Part shown: one piece after another, positions 14,713 to 23,400 of the stretch
How positions within the stretch are numbered: the stretch's first letter is position 1
Layout: the number at the start of each line of letters is the position of its first letter
From: CAYXRK01 sp964467615
Lineage (GTDB): Bacteria > Hydrogenedentota > Hydrogenedentia > Hydrogenedentales > GCA-2746185
DNA length: 64,000 bases
Reading direction: 5' to 3'
Assembly: GCA_964467615.1 (NCBI GenBank)
Contig: CAYXRK010000003.1
Location: 19,796-83,795 of the forward strand
The notes under the pieces: model-generated
What the model was told of the DNA's origin: nothing
Database searches by the model: none
What the model saw: the letters and a program-made list of their open reading frames with translations, nothing else
Translations under genes and position numbers: made by a program

Positions 14713-15615
14713 TCACCGCGCGCTTCGTTTCGCCCCCGTCGACGCGGGCTTCGAGAGTCGGTCCTCGCAATTGGCCCGGTCCTCCGAAACGCGCCGAACC
14801 AAGCGGGCCACGTCTGACCCGCCTTCCGCCGGTAACGCGCAGTAGGCCAAGAACGCTTGCAACTGAAGGTCGGCGCGAATACCGAGACGCGTCAGAACGA
14901 AATCGTAACGCAATGGATCCTCGGGGCAGATCCGGCGGAACGCTTCCGTCACTTCCAATGCGGTCGCGGCGTCAGTGCCCTTGCGTGAGGTGAAGGCAAG
15001 GCCGCGCGCGATTCGCTGCATGTGGGTATCGAGCGGAATGATCAGTCGCGACGCCGATATGCCCGGCCAACAGCCGGGATCGATCGCGTCGTTCCGGACC
15101 ATCCAACGCAAATAGAGGTGAAGGCGTTTCGACGCGCTGTTTTTCGCCGGATCCGACAAGAGGCTGCTGGGGCCACCGAGATTGCTCACAAGCGAGGAAA
15201 GCCCTCGGATCGTGTTCTCGGCGCCCGAAGGGTCATTCTCGGCGAAACAGTTCCGCAACGAACCGTAACGTCCAATGGTCCGCCGAATTCCCGCAAGGAG
15301 CGCCGCAAGTTCCTCGCCGGTGCTCCATCGATGTCGAAACCCCGAGTAGAAGCGCCGAAGATCGCGGGTCGAGGCCGACATCACGAAGTCTCGCGGGGCG
15401 TTTTCCATGGGCGCGAGCGCCGCGTCAATGCTTTGTTCGATTTGCGCGGCGCGGCCATAGGCCAAGCTCGCGGCGACGATCCCGACGATTTCGCGCTCTT
15501 CGGGCGACCCGAACCGCAACACGGCCGAGAGAGGATCGGGTGTGATATACGCCGGTTGATTGTAGGTCCGGTAGAGACTTTCCAACGCCTCGCGCAACCG
15601 GGAGAGGGAAATCAT
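14713..15615 (-). CDS. TIGR02757 family protein (DUF2400)
   Basis: The 300-residue product matches the TIGR02757/DUF2400 family of uncharacterised bacterial proteins. The matching features are the start LYRTYNQPAYITPDPLS, the EREIVGIVAASLAYGR segment, and the conserved RLIIPLDTHMQRIARGL block, which resembles the Asp-bearing turn of HhH-GPD DNA glycosylases. A DNA repair role has been guessed for the family but is not established. The start ATG is followed by SLSRLREALESL. An extended -10 box on the minus strand (TGATAGTCT, 15640-15648) lies about 25 bases upstream. The gene is transcribed away from the neighbouring TPR-protein gene. Confidence 0.75.
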   Translation of the reverse strand: MISLSRLREALESLYRTYNQPAYITPDPLSAVLRFGSPEEREIVGIVAASLAYGRAAQIEQSIDAALAPMENAPRDFVMSASTRDLRRFYSGFRHRWSTGEELAALLAGIRRTIGRYGSLRNCFAENDPSGAENTIRGLSSLVSNLGGPSSLLSDPAKNSASKRLHLYLRWMVRNDAIDPGCWPGISASRLIIPLDTHMQRIARGLAFTSRKGTDAATALEVTEAFRRICPEDPLRYDFVLTRLGIRADLQLQAFLAYCALPAEGGSDVARLVRRVSEDRANCEDRLSKPASTGAKRSAR

Positions 15616-15639
15616 CGAAAACCGTCCGGCGAATTGCGT

Positions 15640-15648
15640 AGACTATCA
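15640..15648 (-). promoter_or_regulatory. Extended -10 box for the TIGR02757 gene
   Basis: On the minus strand the sequence is TGATAGTCT (TG-A-TAGTCT). It would start transcription near 15633, 18 bases before the ATG at 15615. It fits the TGn-TAG pattern seen elsewhere in the window. Confidence 0.4.
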
Positions 15649-15710
15649 TAGGTTTCGCTGCCGGATTCCGGGGGGCTGGGGCGGCCAATGGAAAAACCTC
15701 TCCAACCCCG

Positions 15711-15719
15711 TGCTAGAAT
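15711..15719 (+). promoter_or_regulatory. Extended -10 box just upstream of the secreted TPR-protein gene
   Basis: TGCTAGAAT at 15711-15719 is an extended -10 box. The expected start point, near 15726, is two bases before ATG 15728, so the mRNA may be leaderless or nearly so. No Shine-Dalgarno sequence is visible. Confidence 0.45.
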
Positions 15720-15727
15720 CTCGTACT

Positions 15728-17365
15728 ATGATCCTTTCATCGCCCAAATCCGTTGCGTTGGTGACCGTTTGTCTGTTGGTCACTGCCCAGGAGACCCTCG
15801 CCTGGGGCCCACGCGCGCAGAAGGCGATCACCGCCGCGTCGATCCAATTGATTCGACGAGAGTTCAGCGACGCCTTCCGGGCCGGCTCGTCCAACTACGA
15901 AGCCGATGTGTTCCGCGGCGCAGAGGACGGCTACAAATTCATCGCTTCGGAGGTCCCGCTCAACAGCGATGCCCAGTCCCTCGAAGCGGTGTTTCAACAG
16001 ATCCAGTTATTGCGCGAGGTACGCAAAGAGGGATTAGGAGGCTACTTTGCCTACCGCGTGGGCGTCCTCTCGTCCCTTGCTTCGGAGGTAGTCCTTCCCT
16101 TTGGTGTCGTGTACACAAAGGAACGGGAACCGCTCAAACAGAAAGTCGACGCCGACTTGGACGCGCATGTCGGCCAACTCACTCTCAACGTAAATCAAGA
16201 TAAATACGTCTACATTCGCCAGCCGCAGGAGTATTTCAAGTCCAAACGGATTTTCTATCCCGCGGACCAGTCCATGATTGAGGACGACTACAAACGCGGC
16301 AGAGGTTTCAGTGGGTTCCTCGATCAAGCGGCCCAAGCCTATTTCGATCGCAGTGTCGAGGCCGTGGTCGATTCGTGGTTCTCGGTGTTTCGGGCGCAAG
16401 ACGGCGATACGGATGTAAAACCGTCGCCCCAGATCGTCAAGGACTATTTCGTAAACGAGATCGCGTACTCCCTCGAAGTGCGAAAGAACTATCTCCAAGC
16501 CAATCGCGCTTACCGGATTTTCGAAGAAGTCAACCCAGGGGACGTCGCCGCCTACGACCGCATAGGCGATATGTACTACGCCTTTGGGACCCAGGACGCG
16601 AAGGATCGGGGCGTTAAAGAATGGAAAATCGCCCAACAAAAACCGGGGCCCCAGCGAAACCGGGCCTCATGGAAAATTTCCAAACACTATATGGAGACGG
16701 GAGATACGTACGCTCGCCGCGCCAAGGGTCCGGACGCGACCGACACGGACCTTGAGGAAGCCTTGCGGGCCTTTCAACAAGCGCTCGAGTACAACCAGTC
16801 GGATCAGACGGCGGCGGACCGCATCAACGAGACGACCAAAGAGATCGCGTTGCGGCGCGAGCGCCGGGAGACGCAACAAAAGATCGTGGACGGAGTGTTG
16901 AAGGTAATCCAGGAAGCCGAAAGCCTAAAGGTGAAGGAAGAATACGAGGTAGCACTGACAAACTACAACAAGGCGTCCGGGTTGTTGGAGGCCGTGAGCG
17001 ACGAATTCAGAGACCTCAAAGCTACCGCCGAGAAAACCGACTCGGACATCAAAAAAGCCGTGCGAGATATTACGGAGACCATCATGAACAACGCCCAAGC
17101 TGCAATCGATCGAGGCGTGGACCTGGTAGCGCAAGTCGATTTTGATAACGCCATTTCCGAATTTGAAAGCGTGCCGGGGTTCCTCGACGCCCTGCCTGCG
17201 GGAGACGGCGCGACACTGCTCCAGCGTAGCGACGAATTGCGTGCCCAGGCAGAGGCCCACATTGTGGAAACCAAACAGACGCAACAACGGTACGTGGACG
17301 ACCAAGCGGCCAAACAAGGAGGCCTGCCCAAGCCGGCAGCGCCTCCTCCCGGCGCGAAACCGTAA
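15728..17365 (+). CDS. Secreted protein with degenerate zinc-hydrolase-like N terminus and TPR repeats
   Basis: An N-terminal signal peptide (VALVTVCLLVTAQETLA) should be cleaved before WGPRAQKAITAAS. A mature protein that starts Trp-Gly and continues with a short helix is typical of the S1/P1 nuclease and zinc-dependent phospholipase C fold. The His usually found after WG is Gln here, so zinc binding is doubtful. The second half is helical, with TPR-like repeats (NRAYRIFEEVNPGDVAAYDR, ALRAFQQALEYNQSDQ), a coiled-coil-like Lys/Glu-rich section, and a Pro-rich end. Total length is 545 residues from ATG 15728. An envelope scaffold or assembly role is possible but not shown. The endonuclease III homologue begins three bases after its stop. 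Confidence 0.6.
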   Translation: MILSSPKSVALVTVCLLVTAQETLAWGPRAQKAITAASIQLIRREFSDAFRAGSSNYEADVFRGAEDGYKFIASEVPLNSDAQSLEAVFQQIQLLREVRKEGLGGYFAYRVGVLSSLASEVVLPFGVVYTKEREPLKQKVDADLDAHVGQLTLNVNQDKYVYIRQPQEYFKSKRIFYPADQSMIEDDYKRGRGFSGFLDQAAQAYFDRSVEAVVDSWFSVFRAQDGDTDVKPSPQIVKDYFVNEIAYSLEVRKNYLQANRAYRIFEEVNPGDVAAYDRIGDMYYAFGTQDAKDRGVKEWKIAQQKPGPQRNRASWKISKHYMETGDTYARRAKGPDATDTDLEEALRAFQQALEYNQSDQTAADRINETTKEIALRRERRETQQKIVDGVLKVIQEAESLKVKEEYEVALTNYNKASGLLEAVSDEFRDLKATAEKTDSDIKKAVRDITETIMNNAQAAIDRGVDLVAQVDFDNAISEFESVPGFLDALPAGDGATLLQRSDELRAQAEAHIVETKQTQQRYVDDQAAKQGGLPKPAAPPPGAKP

Positions 17366-17367
17366 CG

Positions 17368-18045
17368 GTGGCCACGCCGCGCTCGTTGCGGCATATCCTC
17401 GGGCGCTACTACGGGCTGCTGGCAAATCGCTTCGGCCGTACCGGCTGGTGGCCGGCGGATACGCCGTTCGAAATTGTCGTCGGTGCAATCCTGACGCAAA
17501 ATACCGCTTGGGAAAACGTCGGGAAGGCGATCGCCAATCTCAAGAGCGCCCACTTGCTGTCCCCTCGCGCGATACTCGCAGCGGATACCGCGGCCCTCCA
17601 CGAGGCGTTACGCCCCTCAGGCTATTTCCGCGTCAAGACAAAACGACTCCGTAGCTTTTGCGAGTATCTCGTCGCTCGACACGGCGGAAGCATGAAGCGT
17701 ATGGCGCGCGTCCCCCTCGAAACGCTGCGCACGCAACTCCTTTCCGTGCATGGAATCGGGCACGAAACGGCCGACGATATTCTGCTCTACGTCTGTGGAA
17801 AGCCCGTATTCGTCGTAGACGCCTACACGCGCCGCATCTTCAGCCGGCACGGGCTCGTCCCCAAAAACTCAGCGTATACACCGTTGCGCGAGTTTTTCGA
17901 AAATGCCCTGGTGCCGGACGTGGATGCCTTTAAGGAGTATCACGCGCTTATCGTCTACACTGGTAAGGAATATTGCAGGACAAAACCGCGCTGCGATCAA
18001 TGTCCGCTAAGGGCCACCCTCAAGCCCGGCCAACCTCTCCTTTAA
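17368..18045 (+). CDS. Endonuclease III-type HhH-GPD DNA glycosylase, MagIII-like
   Basis: This small (225-residue) DNA base-excision enzyme has the helix-hairpin-helix LLSVHGIGHETADDILL and the catalytic aspartate D151 in FVVDAYTRRIF. The lysine that makes endonuclease III a lyase is replaced by E133. The C-terminal iron-sulfur loop has only three of the four cysteines (CRTKPRCDQC, with no Cys after PL). These traits match the monofunctional MagIII subgroup, which removes alkylated bases such as 3-methyladenine, rather than Nth. The GTG start lies two bases after the previous stop codon, so the two genes are probably co-transcribed. Confidence 0.8.
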   Translation: MATPRSLRHILGRYYGLLANRFGRTGWWPADTPFEIVVGAILTQNTAWENVGKAIANLKSAHLLSPRAILAADTAALHEALRPSGYFRVKTKRLRSFCEYLVARHGGSMKRMARVPLETLRTQLLSVHGIGHETADDILLYVCGKPVFVVDAYTRRIFSRHGLVPKNSAYTPLREFFENALVPDVDAFKEYHALIVYTGKEYCRTKPRCDQCPLRATLKPGQPLL

Positions 18046-18114
18046 CGGAGGCCGCTAATCCCGTAGACTATGCAAGGCTGGCGGCGATCCGGGCGCCTGC
18101 GCTTCGGAGTAGAC

Positions 18115-19293
18115 ATGGAATACGAAGGAACAACTGCACAAGGCGCGATTACGCAGTTGTATCAGTTCGTTACGCGCTTGCACAGCGGCATCCCGTACCA
18201 TGTATCGAAATCGGGCCGTGCCTTTCCTCCGTGGCACTATTTCTTCGAAGTCACCCGGCGCTGCAATTTGCGCTGCAAAATGTGTCAATACATCGAGTGG
18301 CTCGAAAACGTCCCCGTCCGTGAACAACGGGACGGCGAACTCTCAACAGAAGAGTGGCTAAATGTCGTCGATCAGACCGGGCCCCTGAGCTTGGTCACGT
18401 TCACTGGCGGCGAAGTCTGGGTGCGCAAGGACTTCGGGACTATTCTCGAACGCGCTTGCTCAAAGTCGCGTGTCCATTTTATCTCCAACGCCGTAATGCT
18501 CGACGACGAGAAGGCCGAATTCTGCGTCAACCTCGCGCCCAAACGCTTCGGCTTCAGCGGCCTTAACTTCATCGGCGTGTCCATCGACGGCACCGAAGAG
18601 ACCCACGATGTGGTCCGCGCGCAAAAAGGCGCGTACGCCCGCAGCATCGAGGGCATTCGCAACATCGCCAAGTTCCGCGAGAAGCAGGCCAAACAATGCC
18701 CGCTCATCCACATGAACACGGTCATCCTGGACGAAAACCTCGATGTGCTGCCCGAAATGCCTGGGCTCGCCGCCGAGGCAGGCGTCCATGTTCTCAACCT
18801 TCTGACCGAAATGCGCAGCATGGACAACCAAGACCTCGGCTTCGTGGATCCCGCAGTGTATGGGCCGGACAAAATTCGGATCCGCACAGTAGATCGCGAA
18901 CAACTCGACGGCGCGCTGCGCAAGACCCTCGAGAACGCGAAGAAGGTCGGCGTCGAAGTCCGGATGCCGCGCATACCGTACGAGAACATCCTCGACCACT
19001 ACGACGGCGGCTATGATCTAGATCACATGGCATGCCGCTCGATTTGGACCAACGTGTACGTCGGCTCCAAAGGCGGCGTATATCCCTGCTGGCTGCAAAA
19101 CATGGGCAACGTCCGCGAGAACACACTCACGGAAATTTGGAACAGCCCCAAGTTCCAAGAATTCCGCCGCCGTCGCCGCCTCGGCGCATTCGAAGCCTGC
19201 CGAGGCTGCTGTGAAATCGAATACACAAAGAAAAAACTGCCCGGCCGCGGCGAGACCTACCCCACTCCCGCCATCGCCGGAACGACCGCTTAA
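18115..19293 (+). CDS. Radical SAM protein with SPASM-type C terminus
   Basis: The N-terminal radical SAM barrel carries C50-x3-C54-x2-C57 (CNLRCKMC) for the S-adenosylmethionine-binding iron-sulfur cluster. The C-terminal section has more cysteines in the order expected of a SPASM/twitch auxiliary-cluster domain (MACRSIW, VYPCWLQNMGN, EACRGCCEIEY). Such enzymes modify peptides or activate other enzymes; no precursor-peptide gene is obvious beside it. The start is ATG 18115, five bases after GGAG; an upstream ATG at 18070 lacks a good ribosome site. A repeat element follows directly after the stop. Confidence 0.85.
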   Translation: MEYEGTTAQGAITQLYQFVTRLHSGIPYHVSKSGRAFPPWHYFFEVTRRCNLRCKMCQYIEWLENVPVREQRDGELSTEEWLNVVDQTGPLSLVTFTGGEVWVRKDFGTILERACSKSRVHFISNAVMLDDEKAEFCVNLAPKRFGFSGLNFIGVSIDGTEETHDVVRAQKGAYARSIEGIRNIAKFREKQAKQCPLIHMNTVILDENLDVLPEMPGLAAEAGVHVLNLLTEMRSMDNQDLGFVDPAVYGPDKIRIRTVDREQLDGALRKTLENAKKVGVEVRMPRIPYENILDHYDGGYDLDHMACRSIWTNVYVGSKGGVYPCWLQNMGNVRENTLTEIWNSPKFQEFRRRRRLGAFEACRGCCEIEYTKKKLPGRGETYPTPAIAGTTA

Positions 19294-19454
19294 CAGCCCG
19301 TGGCAAAAGTCGTCTGCCGACACGATTGGCGTCCGTCGCCTACGTTAACTGGCATCAAGACCTCGAATTGTGACTCAATTCGTCATTGCGAAGGAGCGCG
19401 CCTTTCTGCATGGCGCGCGTATGCGGCAATCTCGACTTTTGCCACGGGCTGTTA
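19291..19454. mobile_element. MITE-like element with 22-bp perfect terminal inverted repeats
   Basis: The segment begins TAACAGCCCGTGGCAAAAGT at 19291 and ends with the exact reverse complement at 19433-19454, giving 22-bp perfect ends on a 164-bp element. Inside are a short hairpin GTCG-N5-CGAC next to the left end, a CGTCATTGCGAAGGAGCG motif at about 19380, and a stem GCGCGCC/GGCGCGC at 19396-19418. No transposase gene is present. Its left end contains the stop codon of the radical SAM gene. A solo copy of one end is found at 44513. A non-autonomous transposon or large REP-like palindrome is the best explanation. Confidence 0.65.
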
Positions 19455-19499
19455 GACTTGGAGTGGGATGCAGCCGGACTCTTGGGGGACCATCGGCCG

Positions 19500-20309
19500 A
19501 TGCGGTTTACGCTGTTGGGGAGCGGAAGTTCGGGGAACGCGGCGCTGTTTGTTTCTCGAGACGCGAAGATACTCGTCGACGCGGGGCTCAGTTTTCGTCA
19601 GTTGATGTTGCGCGCTGAAGCGGCGGGTGAGTCACTGGACGGACTCGACGCGGTGTTCGTCACGCACGAACACGGGGACCATGTGAATGGGGTCGGTGTG
19701 TTAGCCCGGCGAATGAACGTCCCCGTTCACATGACTGCGCGCACCCGCGACGCACTGCCCGACGCCGTGGGCAAAGTCCCCAATCTGCGAGTGTTTGAGG
19801 CCGGCGAGAATATCCAAGTGCGGGACATCGCAGTGACCACCTTCAGCGTTGAGCATGACGCGGCGGATCCGGTCAGTTTCGTACTCGACGATGGTCACGG
19901 ACGAGTCGGGATGGCGGCCGATTTGGGGCGGGCGTCAAATCCAGTACGCCATTGTCTCGCGGGCAGCCAGGCATTGGTGCTTGAATCGAACCACTGCCCG
20001 AAGCTGTTGGGCAAGAGCAGCTATCCGGCCTCGGTGCGTCAACGAATAAACGGGGAAAAGGGGCATTTGTCGAACCACAAAATGGCGTCGCTATTGCACG
20101 AACTCCTACACGACGGTCTGGAATTGGTCGTGTTGGTCCACATCAGCCAGGAGAACAACACCGAGGAGCTAGCGCGGCAGGCGGCCCAGAGCGTACTGCG
20201 CGATCACAGCGCGCGGTTGGTCGTCGCAACGCAAGACGTGCCGACGCCGGTGTTCACGCTGGGCGCTCGCGTGCCGGTTCGGGCTGTGGCGGCGACCGTA
20301 CGCCCCTGA
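19500..20309 (+). CDS. MBL-fold metallo-hydrolase, YycJ/WalJ-like
   Basis: This 269-residue metallo-beta-lactamase-fold protein has the metal motif H56-x-H58-x-D60-H61 (THEHGDHVNG) and the start RFTLLGSGSSGNAALFV typical of the YycJ/WalJ exonuclease-like group. Members are predicted nucleases or hydrolases linked in Firmicutes to double-strand-break processing and cell-wall control. Later family segments include ESNHCPKLLGKSSYP (with a metal-ligand His) and GEKGHLSNHKMASLL. The ATG at 19500 is preferred, because an upstream in-frame extension would translate the right end of the repeat element. It is followed by the promoter region of the giant protein. Confidence 0.85.
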   Translation: MRFTLLGSGSSGNAALFVSRDAKILVDAGLSFRQLMLRAEAAGESLDGLDAVFVTHEHGDHVNGVGVLARRMNVPVHMTARTRDALPDAVGKVPNLRVFEAGENIQVRDIAVTTFSVEHDAADPVSFVLDDGHGRVGMAADLGRASNPVRHCLAGSQALVLESNHCPKLLGKSSYPASVRQRINGEKGHLSNHKMASLLHELLHDGLELVVLVHISQENNTEELARQAAQSVLRDHSARLVVATQDVPTPVFTLGARVPVRAVAATVRP

Positions 20310-20355
20310 CGCAGCGACCGCGGGCGAGGGGAGGCTGCACAATGGGGTAGCTTCA

Positions 20356-20366
20356 TATAGTAGAAT
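20356..20366 (+). promoter_or_regulatory. Possible -10 boxes for the giant surface-protein gene
   Basis: TATAGT (20356-20361) and TAGAAT (20361-20366) overlap about 65 bases before the start codon. An AGGGAGG ribosome site at 20415-20421 follows. Which hexamer is used cannot be told, and no -35 match is clear. Confidence 0.35.
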
Positions 20367-20426
20367 TTGCACATGGTCGCGCTGGGATACGCGGCCACTG
20401 GGGGAATCAGTATCAGGGAGGCATGA

Positions 20427-23400
20427 ATGCCCGCATGGGGTAGAGCGAGACGGGCGGGGATGCGTCTGGCCGGGATAGTGGCAGCGTGTGCCGCCTTTTG
20501 CGTGGCCGCGTCGGCCCAGTTTGTCTATGTGAAGAGCGACGCCACGGGTCTGGGTGACGGCTCGGATTGGCCGAACGCGTTTACGTCTATCCAGACGGGT
20601 ATCGTGTCGGCCTTGCCGGGTCAATCGGTGCTGGTGGCCGCAGGGACGTATTCGGAAGGCATCGCCCTCCCTAGCGATTCGAACGTGCTCGGCGGGTTCA
20701 CCGGCGTTTCCGGGACCGAAGGGGACTTGGGCGCGCGCGATCCGTGGACCAATATCTCGACGATCGATGGGAGCACCGCGAACGACGGGGCGCCGGTACT
20801 TCACGTCGTCATCATTTCGGACGTGGGCGGCGTCACGCTTGACGGCTTTCGGATCACCGGAGGACTCGCTGACCTCACTGGATTCGACGCGAACGGCGGA
20901 GGCGTCGTGGTCGATAGCTTGGTGTCTGCATGCACGATCCGTAATTGCGTGATTTTTGGCAACAGCGCGATCGCCGATGGCGGCGGCATGGTCATCACCG
21001 GCGGCGCGCCGCTTAGTGTTGAGAACAGCGTTTTCCACAACAACAGTGCCGTCAAAGGCGGCGGCGTTGCGTGGGTCGCGGGACCGGATTCGTCGACGTT
21101 TGTCAACGTCGTTATCGCGTCGAACAGCGCAACGAGCTGCGGCGGAGGGGTGTACGGGTCGTCCGTTTCGGTCGCGCTCACGCCAACGTTTCGGAACTGC
21201 ACGATAGCGGACAACTTCACGACGGGGCCGGTGTTTACGGGCGGCGGAATCTATCTGCACGACAACTTCGCGCCGGTCATTTACAACACAATCTTTAGTG
21301 GTAATTCGCCGGAGGGCATCACGGTCCACGATTCAACGCCGACGGCCAATACGCCGACGGTGTGGAATTGTCTGTTCAACGGGAACGGTTCGAGCGACTT
21401 CGATTTCGACTCGGGCACCCTGGCGGTGACCGGCGCGATCAATCTCAACTTTCTGCCGAGTGTCGTGAACGCGATTCAGGGCGATCCGCTTTATGTGAAT
21501 TCCGCGAACCAGGACTACCATTTGCTGGATGGATCGGCGGCGATCGATCGCGGCGAGCCAACGCTGGCGAGCGCGGAGGACCTGGACGGCGAATTTCGTC
21601 CAGCGGGAGGCGGGCCGGACATCGGCGCGGACGAAATCGCCGCGGGATCACCTCCGCAAGACTTCACCGCGCCGACGTCGTTCGTACACGGCGTTATTTC
21701 GGCGACTGTTCAAGTGGCCGCGTCGATTTTCCCTGGAATCGACATTCCGATTTATGGAGTCGATCCGGAATCAGGAATTGCCGGCGTGGAACTTTGGTAT
21801 CGAAAGCGAATCGACGGCACCGAAGCGTTCACGCAATTCGGCACGTTCGCGCTCTTCGATGCGCCGTTGTCATTCTCTCTGCCGGACGCGCTGCCTGGCG
21901 CAGACGGGGCCTATGAGTTTTACTCCGTCGCCGTGAACCGCGCTGGTCTCGCCGAATCCGCGCCCGCCAATCCAGATGACCAAACGATTCTATTGACCGA
22001 CTCCGCGTACAACCCGGCCACGATTTTTGTCGACGCTACGGCGACGGGATCCCAGTCCGGCGTGGATTGGCCCAACGCGTTGCGCGAGATCGACGCGGCG
22101 GCGCGAATCGCGGACGGCTACGGAATTCTCGACGTGGACGTCGCGGAAGGGACATACAAGGAAAGCGTCAACATCCTGGCCTCGACCGGAAACACGATTG
22201 ATTTTCAGGGCGGCTATCACGTCCCCGATGGCGGGCCCATCGTGCTGGATCCCTTCCTATACCCGTCCGTTATCGACGCGAACCAAGTGAAGTTTCACAA
22301 GTTTGCCGCGCGCCACGCCGTGATATTGGATTCACAGCCGGAAGGCGTGCGCTTCGCTGGTTTTCGCATCACGGGTGGCGCAGCGCAAGGGACCGGCCTC
22401 AATGCAAACGGCGGCGGCCTATTCATTAACGATTCGTTTGGCGGGTCCGTGACGCCGACGCGCATCGAAGACTGCGCGATTTACGGAAACACCGCGACCG
22501 GAGACGGCGGCGGCGTGTACATCGTTGAATCCGCGGCGATTACGGCTGGGCTCGAGCTTACCAACGTACACGTGCTGGGGAACACGAGCGGAGTAGACGG
22601 CGGCGGACTCTATCTGGATAGCCAATCATCCTCGCTCACGTTAGAGAAATGCCGGATCAGCGCGAACGTCGCTGGGTCAAACGGGGGCGGCGTGTACGTC
22701 ACCGACATCCCGTTGATTCAGAACACGCTGATCAGCGGGAATTCGGCCGGCCAAGGCGGCGGCGTTTATCTTGCTCCGGCGGCGGGCGGAGGTTTGTCGT
22801 ACTGCACGATTTCCTCGAACGAAGCCGCGACCGCGGGCGGCGGGGTCCTCGCGGGCGGATCGAACTCGACCGTCATAGACGGCTGTATCATCTCGGCCAA
22901 CAAACCTTTCGGCGTAGAAGAAGCGGCCGCCACTTCACCGTCGCTTACGAGTACCCTTTTCTCGGGTAATCTCGATCTGGTCGATACCGCCGGGGATTAC
23001 TTGGACTCGCTTTTGGGCAGCCTTCTGGGCGCTGTGCTCAACACGATCCTTCCCGGCAGCATTGGCAACGGCAGCGGCACTACCGCTTTCCTCGACGGCA
23101 ACAGCAACACGTGGGACAGCGTGACGTACGACCCGTTCTTGGACACGACCACGCTCGAGAGTACCCGATTCGGATACACGTTCGAGTCCGAAGTCATTCC
23201 CTTCGTCACGATTCAGCCGAACACGGCCCGGCCGCGCGAGTTCCTGGTGCTGAGCAAGACCGCAAACCAACTCGTCGTGCGGGGCGACGCGGCGGCTGTC
23301 GCGGGCCCGGGCGATCCCTACCGCGTTCCGGACTACCACCTCACGTTCGCATCGAGCGCCGTGAATTTCCTGCCGGTCAAAGGGACTGTAGTCGTCGACG

